From positions 1,922,001 to 1,986,000 of the forward strand of contig NZ_LT670819.1 in the NCBI RefSeq assembly GCF_900129855.1: 64,000 nt of DNA, written 5' to 3'. Both the position numbers and the translations under genes were made by a program. Shown here piece after piece: positions 58,415 through 64,000 of this stretch (the stretch's first letter is position 1; every line of letters starts with the position of its first letter). This DNA is from Streptomyces sp. 3214.6 (GTDB lineage Bacteria; Actinomycetota; Actinomycetes; Streptomycetales; Streptomycetaceae). The notes under the pieces were generated by a model. The model saw only the letters and a list, made by a program, of their open reading frames with translations, ran no database searches and was not told the DNA's origin.

Positions 58415-60004
58415 ATGAACAAACGCGCAGCCGTGCTGTGCGCTGCCGCCGCCGTCGTGGCCGGGACGGTCACGGCCGTGCCCGCCGGAGCGAGCCCGTC
58501 GCACCCCGCGGCGCCCGCCCGCGCGGCGAAGCTCTCCTGGAGGAGCTGCGCCACCACCGACCAGCCGCGCCTGCAGTGCGCGTCCCTGAAGGTGCCGCTC
58601 GACCACGAGCAGCCGGGCGGGAAGCAGATCACGCTGGCGCTGTCCCGTGTCCCGCACACCGCGAAGACGTACCAGGGGCCGCTGCTGGTCAACCCCGGCG
58701 GCCCCGGCGGCCGGGGGCTGAGCCTCGCCGGATTCGTCGCCTCGGCGCTGCCGAAGGCGGTGGCGGCGCAGTACGACGTCATCGGCTTCGACCCCCGCGG
58801 GGTCGGCAGGAGCACCCCCGCGCTGAACTGCGAGCCCGGCCACTTCGCCCCGGTCCGTCCGGACTCCGTGCCGAGCACGGGGGCGATCGAGCGGGCCAAC
58901 CTCAAGCGCGCCCGGTCGTTCGCCGCGGCCTGCGGCAAGAAGTACGCGAGCGTCCTGCCGTACATCGACACACTCAGCGCGGCGCGCGACATGGACGCGA
59001 TCCGGGCCGCCGTCGGCACCCGGCAGCTGAACTACTTCGGCTACTCGTACGGCACCTACCTCGGCGCGGTGTACGCCAAGCTCTACCCGCAGCGGGTGCG
59101 CCGCCTGGTCCTGGACTCGATCGTCGACCCCACCGGGGTCTGGTACGAGGACAACCTCACCCAGGACCTGGCCTTCAACGACCGCCACCGCGCCCTGATG
59201 GCCTGGATCGCCAGGTACGACAAGACGTACAGGCTCGGCGCCGACCCGGCCGGGGTCGAGGCCAAGTGGTACGCGATGCGGGCTGCCCTGGCCAAGAAGC
59301 CGGCCGGCGGCAAGGTGGGCGCCTCGGAGCTGGAGGACACCTTCATGCCCGGCGGCTACTACAACGGCTACTGGCCCCACCTCGCCGAGGCGTTCGCCGC
59401 GTATGTGAACGCCAAGGACGACGACCCGCTGGTCGAGGCGTACGAGAACTTCGCCGCCGTCGACTCCGCGGGGGACAACGGCTACAGCATCTACACCTCC
59501 GTGCAGTGCCGGGACGCCTCCTGGCCGCGCGAGTGGCACCAGTGGCGCACGGACAACTGGGCGGTGTACGCGAAGGCACCGTTCATGACCTGGAACAACG
59601 CCTGGTACAACGCGCCGTGCGCGTTCTGGCCGGGCGAGCCCCTGGAGCCGCAGAACCTCGTCAACGACGACCTGCCGCCGGTCCTGCTGTTCCAGGCGAC
59701 GAACGACGCGGCCACCCCGTACGAGGGCGGCGCGACGGTCCACGCGCTGCTGCGCGACTCCAGCCTGGTCGTCGAGGAGGGCGGCCAGAACCACGGCATC
59801 ACACTGAGCGGGAACGCCTGTCTGGACAAGCACCTGGCGAAGTACCTGAGCGACGGCACCGTGCCGCGCGGGACGGGCGGCGGGACGGGCGGGGTCGACG
59901 CGGTGTGCAAGGCGCAGCCCGACCCCAAGCCGCTGGGCGCGCGGGTCGCCACGGGCACGGCCCGCGGCGCCGCGCTGCACGGGCTGCTGGGATTCCGTGG
60001 CTGA
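58415..60004 (+). CDS. Secreted alpha/beta-hydrolase, tripeptidyl-aminopeptidase family
   Basis: A 529-residue secreted enzyme. The signal peptide is VLCAAAAVVAGTVTAVPAGA (cleavage about residue 27). LLVNPGGPGGRGLSLAGF is the oxyanion-hole region, FDPRGVGRSTPAL follows, and the nucleophile Ser is in YFGYSYGTYLGAVYA. The Asp is in LLFQATNDAATPYEGG and the His in EEGGQNHGITLSGN. It belongs to the SlpD/SlpE or tripeptidyl aminopeptidase (S33) group that cleaves N-terminal tripeptides outside the cell. The start ATG has GGGAG upstream. Confidence 0.9.
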   Translation: MNKRAAVLCAAAAVVAGTVTAVPAGASPSHPAAPARAAKLSWRSCATTDQPRLQCASLKVPLDHEQPGGKQITLALSRVPHTAKTYQGPLLVNPGGPGGRGLSLAGFVASALPKAVAAQYDVIGFDPRGVGRSTPALNCEPGHFAPVRPDSVPSTGAIERANLKRARSFAAACGKKYASVLPYIDTLSAARDMDAIRAAVGTRQLNYFGYSYGTYLGAVYAKLYPQRVRRLVLDSIVDPTGVWYEDNLTQDLAFNDRHRALMAWIARYDKTYRLGADPAGVEAKWYAMRAALAKKPAGGKVGASELEDTFMPGGYYNGYWPHLAEAFAAYVNAKDDDPLVEAYENFAAVDSAGDNGYSIYTSVQCRDASWPREWHQWRTDNWAVYAKAPFMTWNNAWYNAPCAFWPGEPLEPQNLVNDDLPPVLLFQATNDAATPYEGGATVHALLRDSSLVVEEGGQNHGITLSGNACLDKHLAKYLSDGTVPRGTGGGTGGVDAVCKAQPDPKPLGARVATGTARGAALHGLLGFRG

Positions 60005-60043
60005 CGCGCGGCTGACGGGTGGCTGACCTAGAGCGTGTGAGGG

Positions 60044-60077
60044 GGCTCCGCGAGGTCGTCATCGGCCGAGCGGAGCC
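60044..60077. terminator. Bidirectional terminator
   Basis: An 8-base stem ggctccgc/gcggagcc with an 18-base loop (longer stem if mismatches are allowed) lies between the convergent peptidase and prenyltransferase genes. Confidence 0.65.
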
Positions 60078-60106
60078 TTCACGCCGCCCCGGGAACGGCT
60101 TCGTGG

Positions 60107-61234
60107 TCAGAGCACGGTGTCGGCATACGTAGGGAACCGCAGGTACACGCCTATGTCCGCGGGGAGTTCCGGTGAGATCGTCCGGTAGCTGCACAGCTCC
60201 TGCAGTCCCCCGGTGTCCTGGGGCAGTCCCGCCGTCAGCTGTCGCAGGATCTCGGCGTGCGGTCGCGGGTCGATGCCCTCCACGTCCATGAGCCGGGCGA
60301 TGCGCTCGGCCGCCTCGGCGTCGGAACGGGTGTTGTCCGGCAGCCGCAGATAGACGTTGGCCTCCTCGGGGCCGGGCGTGCCCTCCCGGAACGCCAGACA
60401 GGTCATCGGCTCGTTGCTCACGGTGCCGCCGTTCCGCCCGTAGATGACGCTTCGCGCCCGGGCCGCCCGGGCCTGCTCATAGCGGTGCGCCATCGCCCCG
60501 ACGGTGTCCAACTCGCCCATGGGCATGGGGAGATGCCGGTAGTAGACCTTTACCCGGGAGGTGTCTCCGCCGTCCAGGTCGAGGGCCATGAGCTCCAACT
60601 CGTGCCCGCGCCCGGCGAGTTCCGCGCCGCGGTGCGCGACCGGCCGCCAGGCGTCCGCCAGGCCCAGCCGGTGCATGGCCTCCGCCATGACGTCGTAGGC
60701 GCCGTCCAGGCCGTGCACCTGGGGGTTGAGGTAGACCTTGTAGTGGGGCCGCTTACCCGGCCGCCAGGCCAACGAGTGCCAGAGGGTGGCCCGGTAGCGG
60801 TCGGGCGCGGACGTGATGAACAGGTCCTCGATGCTCAGATAGCGCGCGATGTCCGTCCCGGGGCTTCCGGCGAGTCGACGCGTCAGCTCCCGGCCGGCTT
60901 CCTGACAGCCGAGCGGGGTGCCGTCGGAGCCGAGCGACTCGAAGAGGATGCGGACCTCGGGCCGGCCGCCCTTCCAGCTGACGGAGAGTTCGGCGGGGAA
61001 GCCGTCGGCGGAGACGAACGAGGGTGGATCGCACCGGGTTCCGACGGGCCGCGTGCCCCACGGGTGGATCACTTCCCTCAGGTCCTGCAGTACGGCCTCC
61101 GTCTCCCACTGGTCCACCCCCAGGCCACGGCAGACCGCTGTCCACCTCTCCTCCAGGAACTGCCCGAACGTCTTCGCCGCGTCCTGACGCGGGTCCAGGC
61201 CGGATATCTCATCGGGAAGTTGCGCACCTGCCAC
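60107..61234 (-). CDS. DMATS-type aromatic prenyltransferase
   Basis: A 375-residue protein I assign to the bacterial DMATS/ABBA prenyltransferase family that attaches dimethylallyl to indole or tryptophan. VRILFESLGSDGTP carries the expected Glu early in the barrel. KVYLNPQVHG, RVKVYYRHLPMP and the C-terminal SYRTISPELPADIGVYLRFP followed by Tyr give the Lys/Tyr/Arg diphosphate-binding strands in the right order. The length fits. The GTG start at 61234 has GGAG only four bases away and AAGG further up. No tryptophanase or cyclodipeptide synthase lies nearby, so its partner is unclear. Confidence 0.75.
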   Translation of the reverse strand: MAGAQLPDEISGLDPRQDAAKTFGQFLEERWTAVCRGLGVDQWETEAVLQDLREVIHPWGTRPVGTRCDPPSFVSADGFPAELSVSWKGGRPEVRILFESLGSDGTPLGCQEAGRELTRRLAGSPGTDIARYLSIEDLFITSAPDRYRATLWHSLAWRPGKRPHYKVYLNPQVHGLDGAYDVMAEAMHRLGLADAWRPVAHRGAELAGRGHELELMALDLDGGDTSRVKVYYRHLPMPMGELDTVGAMAHRYEQARAARARSVIYGRNGGTVSNEPMTCLAFREGTPGPEEANVYLRLPDNTRSDAEAAERIARLMDVEGIDPRPHAEILRQLTAGLPQDTGGLQELCSYRTISPELPADIGVYLRFPTYADTVL

Positions 61235-61297
61235 TCTCCATCACCTTCCACAGCCGGACCAACCCGGCCTAGTCCGCGCTCACTTCGGCGGAAGGCG

Positions 61298-61316
61298 ATC
61301 TTCCCATCGGGAAGAT
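61298..61316. promoter_or_regulatory. Inverted repeat in the divergent promoter region
   Basis: Perfect arms atcttccc/gggaagat with a 3-base centre lie in the unusually A/T-rich gap between the prenyltransferase and RidA genes. Next to it is the palindrome attcgaat. It may be an operator for either gene. Confidence 0.45.
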
Positions 61317-61374
61317 ATTCGAATCTCGAACTAATTAGCGACAGACGGTGACACGGATGGTTCACCATGGACGC

Positions 61375-61773
61375 ATGAGTGAACTGACCAGGATCCCCGC
61401 CCCCGACGGAGTCGCCGCCGCGGCCCAGTACTCCCACGTCGTGACGGGCACCGGCCGTTTCGTCGCCGTCGCAGGTCAACTCCCGCTCGACGAGCACCGC
61501 CGGCTGGTCGGCGAGGACGATCCCGAGGCCCAGGCGCGCCAGGTCTTCGAGAACCTGCGGCGCTGCCTCGCCGCGGCCGGTGCCGGCTTCGACGACGTGG
61601 TCAAACTCACCTACTTCGTCACGGACATGGCGCACATGCCCGCCATCCGCACGGCCCGCGCCGCGCACCTGCCCGACGACCGCCTCCCGGCCGCCTCGGC
61701 CGTGCAGGTCGCCGCGCTGGTCCGCCCCGAGTTCCTGATGGAGATCGAGGCGTTCGCGGTGGTGGGCCAGTGA
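61375..61773 (+). CDS. RidA-family protein
   Basis: A 132-residue YjgF/YER057c/UK114-family member. HVVTGTGRFVAVAGQLPLDE, then ARQVFENLRRCLAAAGAGFD and DVVKLTYFVTDMAHMP, ending PAASAVQVAALVRPEFLMEI. The usual Arg of active RidA (in the PxRxA segment) reads PAASAV, so deaminase activity is doubtful. ATG chosen at 61375 (MSELTRI); an in-frame ATG upstream is less likely. It is coupled to the next gene (GTGA). Confidence 0.87.
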   Translation: MSELTRIPAPDGVAAAAQYSHVVTGTGRFVAVAGQLPLDEHRRLVGEDDPEAQARQVFENLRRCLAAAGAGFDDVVKLTYFVTDMAHMPAIRTARAAHLPDDRLPAASAVQVAALVRPEFLMEIEAFAVVGQ

Positions 61774-62297
61774 GCGCCCCGGTCGTCGTACGGGACATGG
61801 CACTCGCCGACGTCGACCGGGTCTCCGAGATCCGTGTCCGTGGCTGGCAGAGCGCCTACCGGGGCCTGATGCCGCAGTCCTACCTCGACGCGCTGAGCGT
61901 CGGCGAGGACGCCGAGCGCCGTCGGGCGCACTTCGGGCGCGGCGGCGCCGACGTGGTGAACCTGGTCGCGGAGCAGGCGGGGAAGGTGGTCGGCTGGGCC
62001 GCCCACGGCGCCTACCGGGACGGTGAAGTCCGGACCGCAGACGCCGAGTTGTACGCGCTCTACGTCGACACCGGGCACATCGGCACGGGCGTCGGACGTG
62101 CCCTGTTGAAGGAGTCGGTCCGGCAGGCCGGCGCCCTCGGCCGTCCCCGCATGTACCTGTGGGTCCTCAGGGGCAACGCCCCGGCCCGCCGCTTCTACGA
62201 GCGTGCCGGGTTCCACGCGGACGGCACCGAGGAGCCCTTCGAGGTGGCGGGCGTCGCCGTGCCCGAGGTGCGGTATCTCAGTCCCCTCCCGGTCTGA
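61770..62297 (+). CDS. GNAT N-acetyltransferase
   Basis: A 175-residue GNAT protein. VSEIRVRGWQSAYRGLMPQS (motif C/D), ELYALYVDTGHIGTGVGRAL (motif A, R/Q-x-x-G-x-G/A form GTGVGRAL) and YLWVLRGNAPARRFYERAGF (motif B) are clear. The acceptor is unknown. The GTG overlaps the RidA stop, so the two are made together. Confidence 0.9.
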   Translation: MSAPVVVRDMALADVDRVSEIRVRGWQSAYRGLMPQSYLDALSVGEDAERRRAHFGRGGADVVNLVAEQAGKVVGWAAHGAYRDGEVRTADAELYALYVDTGHIGTGVGRALLKESVRQAGALGRPRMYLWVLRGNAPARRFYERAGFHADGTEEPFEVAGVAVPEVRYLSPLPV

Positions 62298-62318
62298 CGG
62301 CTGCCGGTGGGCCGCTCC

Positions 62319-62894
62319 TCACCGCTGTCGGGGGATCCGCGCCAGCGCGTGCACGGCGGCCTCCGCGAGTGCCGGGTGGGCGAGGGCGTCGTTCAGCACC
62401 GGCCGGGCCCGGCCGTCCCCCAGCACGCCGAGCCCCTCCACGCACGCCAGGGCCACCCGCCGGTAGGGGTCGTGCGGCCGCAGCCGCCGGCGCAGCGTCG
62501 TGATCAGCGCGGGCACGGACTCGGGCGCCCGCAGCTCCACGAGCAGCCGGACGGGGTGCAGGGCGTAGGCGACACGCAGTTCATTGGTGGCCAGGGCGGC
62601 CGCGGCGCGTGCGGTGCGGGGGTCGCCGAGGCGGGCCAGGGCATGGGCGGCGGAGGCGCAGCGCGGCGGGTCACGGTGGTTGAGCAGCAGGACGAGCGCC
62701 TCGAAGGCGCGCCGGTCCCCCGCGAGCCCCAGCCGGAACGCGGCCAACTCCCGGGCCCACAACGGCTGTCCCGACGCGATGAGCACGCCCGCCAGTTCGT
62801 CGTGGTCGCCCGTGGCCGTCAGCCGCTCGTACAGCGCCGCGCCACCCGACTCCCGCCGTAAACGCTCCGTGAGCGTTCGCAACTCTTCGTCCAT
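62319..62894 (-). CDS. HEAT-repeat protein
   Basis: A 191-residue alpha-solenoid. Repeats of about 30-35 residues are seen, such as LWARELAAFRLGLAGDRRAF, ASAAHALARLGDPRTARAAA and RRVALACVEGLGVLGDGRAR. It is probably a protein-interaction scaffold of unknown partner. Its ATG has no good ribosome-binding site now, because an IS701-type element begins about 10-14 bases upstream. Native promoter and leader are likely displaced. Confidence 0.8.
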   Translation of the reverse strand: MDEELRTLTERLRRESGGAALYERLTATGDHDELAGVLIASGQPLWARELAAFRLGLAGDRRAFEALVLLLNHRDPPRCASAAHALARLGDPRTARAAAALATNELRVAYALHPVRLLVELRAPESVPALITTLRRRLRPHDPYRRVALACVEGLGVLGDGRARPVLNDALAHPALAEAAVHALARIPRQR

Positions 62895-62907
62895 GACGCG
62901 AGCCTAG

Positions 62908-64000
62908 TAGGGCTTGGTCAGGTCGGTTGTTGTGGTGCGTGTCCTGCGGGTCTGGTGTGGCGTTGAGTTTGTGTGACTCCGGACGAGATTGCTGCGGTGC
63001 GTGGTGAGTTGGAGGCGTTCGCGGCGGAGGTGTTCGAGCCGTTCGCGCGCAAGGACCAGCGCCGGTGGGGGCAGGTCTATCTGCGGGGGCTGCTGACCGA
63101 CGGACAGCGTAAGTCGGTCGAGCCGATGGCCGCCCGGCTTGGGGAGGACGGCAATCGTCAGGCATTGGCCAACTTCATCACCACCAGCCCCTGGGACCCG
63201 GCACATATCCGGGCCCAGCTCGCCTGGCGGATGGAGGAGGCGATCGGGCCCGAGGCCCTGGTCTTCGACGACACCGGGTTCCTCAAGGACGGGAGCGCCT
63301 CGGCATGCGTGTCGCGGCAGTACACCGGCACCGCGGGCAAGGTCACCAACTGCCAGGTCGGCGTCTCGCTCCACCTCGCGTCCGACCACGCCTCGGCGGC
63401 GGTCAACTGGCGGCTGTTTTTGCCCCAGACGTGGGATCCCGCCTCGCCGAAGGCCGATGCCGACAAGATCGCCCGCCGTGCCGGCTGCGGCATCCCGGAC
63501 GATGTCGGGCACGTGGAGAAGTGGCAGCTGGCCCTGGACATGCTCGATGAGACCCGCTCCTGGGGACTCGAGGTGCCGCTGGCCGTCGCGGACGCCGGAT
63601 ACGGCGACGCCGCCGCCTTCCGGCACGGACTGCAGGCCCGCGGCCTGAATTACGTGGTGGGGATCTCCACCACGCTCTCCGCCCAGCCCGCCGACGCGGT
63701 GCCGGTGGCCGAGCCGTACTCCGGGATGGGCCGCCCGCCGGTGGCGAAGTATCCCGACAAGCCGCAGCCGGTGAAGGAGCTGGTCATCGCGGCGGGCCGG
63801 AAAGCGGCCAGACGGGTGCAGTGGCGGGAGGGCTCCCGGCCCGGCACCGGCCGCTCGGGCCGCAAGCGGATGCACTCCCGCTTCGTTGCCCTGCGCATCC
63901 GGCCTGCCGGACGCGAGGTCCGACAGATGGCCGACGGCCCGGAACTGCCCGTGTGCTGGCTGCTGGCCGAATGGCCCGCCGGCGAGAGCGAGCCGGTGCA
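62908..64000 (+). mobile_element. IS701-type insertion sequence, left part (continues past window)
   Basis: The left end is close to 62908, where TAGGGCTTGGTCAGGTCGG begins after CTAG (62904-62907), the kind of 4-base target used by this family. The right end and inverted repeat lie outside the window, so length and target duplication cannot be checked. It points away from the HEAT gene. Confidence 0.7.
62973..64000 (+). CDS. IS701-family transposase, N-terminal part (incomplete)
   Basis: The visible 342 residues are an IS701/DDE_5-type transposase. EPFARKDQRRWGQVYLRGLL, then DGQRKSVEPMAARLGEDGNR and QALANFITTSPWD form the N-terminal domain. The first catalytic Asp is in ALVFDDTGFLKDG, followed by CVSRQYTGTAGKVTNCQVGV and LFLPQTWDP. 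The second Asp is in VPLAVADAGYGDAAAFRHGL. The third acidic residue should be beyond the window. The GTG at 62973 is the chosen start (VTPDEIAAVRGELEAFA). No frameshift is seen. Confidence 0.9.
   Translation, partial: MTPDEIAAVRGELEAFAAEVFEPFARKDQRRWGQVYLRGLLTDGQRKSVEPMAARLGEDGNRQALANFITTSPWDPAHIRAQLAWRMEEAIGPEALVFDDTGFLKDGSASACVSRQYTGTAGKVTNCQVGVSLHLASDHASAAVNWRLFLPQTWDPASPKADADKIARRAGCGIPDDVGHVEKWQLALDMLDETRSWGLEVPLAVADAGYGDAAAFRHGLQARGLNYVVGISTTLSAQPADAVPVAEPYSGMGRPPVAKYPDKPQPVKELVIAAGRKAARRVQWREGSRPGTGRSGRKRMHSRFVALRIRPAGREVRQMADGPELPVCWLLAEWPAGESEPV

Noticed and set aside
60107..62297. A biosynthetic gene cluster around the prenyltransferase
   Set aside because: Only RidA and GNAT genes are near. 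No core synthase, tailoring oxidases or resistance genes are present, so a cluster cannot be supported.

Overview
The window is chromosomal DNA from a Streptomyces or a close relative. The evidence is very high GC with G/C-rich third codon positions, many GTG starts and 4-base stop/start overlaps, and a complete Streptomyces-type gas vesicle cluster (gvpO-A-F-G-Y-Z-J-L-S-K). No rRNA, tRNA or CRISPR array was seen, and no stretch over 300 bases lacks a gene.

Layout. 1-2.6 kb: the end of a beta-helix protein and a small helical protein that share a 24-residue motif, then a complete IS1182-type insertion sequence whose CTAG target overlaps the dnaK stop codon. 2.6-9 kb: a stand-alone DnaK, a glycerophosphodiesterase, OsmC and a MoxR ATPase/VWA-metallopeptidase pair. 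9-17.5 kb: a holin-phosphatase fusion, two metallo-beta-lactamase-fold hydrolases, DedA, an aminotransferase-fold protein apparently without its PLP lysine, a surface protein and a SigB/SigF-type sigma factor. 17.8-26.9 kb: a stress-gene block with a pyruvate-oxidase-like enzyme, a DUF2795 protein, a DJ-1/PfpI protein, a Vms1-like protein, an ABC-F ATPase and a tiny hydrophobic protein. This block holds two deletion remnants side by side, a truncated membrane protein and a large catalase that has lost its heme core. Two promoters of identical layout (GTGT-N15-GGGTAC, SigB type) lie here.

26.9-38.6 kb: a compact minus-strand run of holin-like protein, SDR, NDH-2-like oxidoreductase, transketolase, LigD-type polymerase and ten gvp genes, mostly with 4-base overlaps or gaps under 60 bases. 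38.7-45.6 kb: small enzymes and a set of four peptidases (S66, S9, M20, M55) that suggests peptide or peptidoglycan-fragment recycling. 45.6-49 kb: a sulfide/persulfide module (MBL-rhodanese, TauE exporter, rhodanese) under a CstR-type repressor, with three matching palindromic operators. 49-57 kb: an ECF sigma factor, DoxX, a methyltransferase, a SpoIIE-type phosphatase, an MFS exporter fused to three beta-sandwich repeats and an SRPBCC protein. 57-64 kb: a radical SAM protein with a perfect LexA box, a secreted tripeptidyl-aminopeptidase-like hydrolase, a DMATS-type prenyltransferase, RidA, GNAT and HEAT proteins, and the start of an IS701-type element inserted about 10 bases before the HEAT gene.

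The most promising leads for something new are the shared-motif gene pair at the left edge (possible amyloid-type signalling), the aminotransferase-fold protein without its lysine, the lone prenyltransferase, and the histone-H1-like and acidic tails on GvpY and GvpZ. The DNA-based calls (CstR operators, LexA box, IS ends, hairpins) can be read directly. Functions of uncharacterised proteins are inferred from motifs seen by eye, without database searches.
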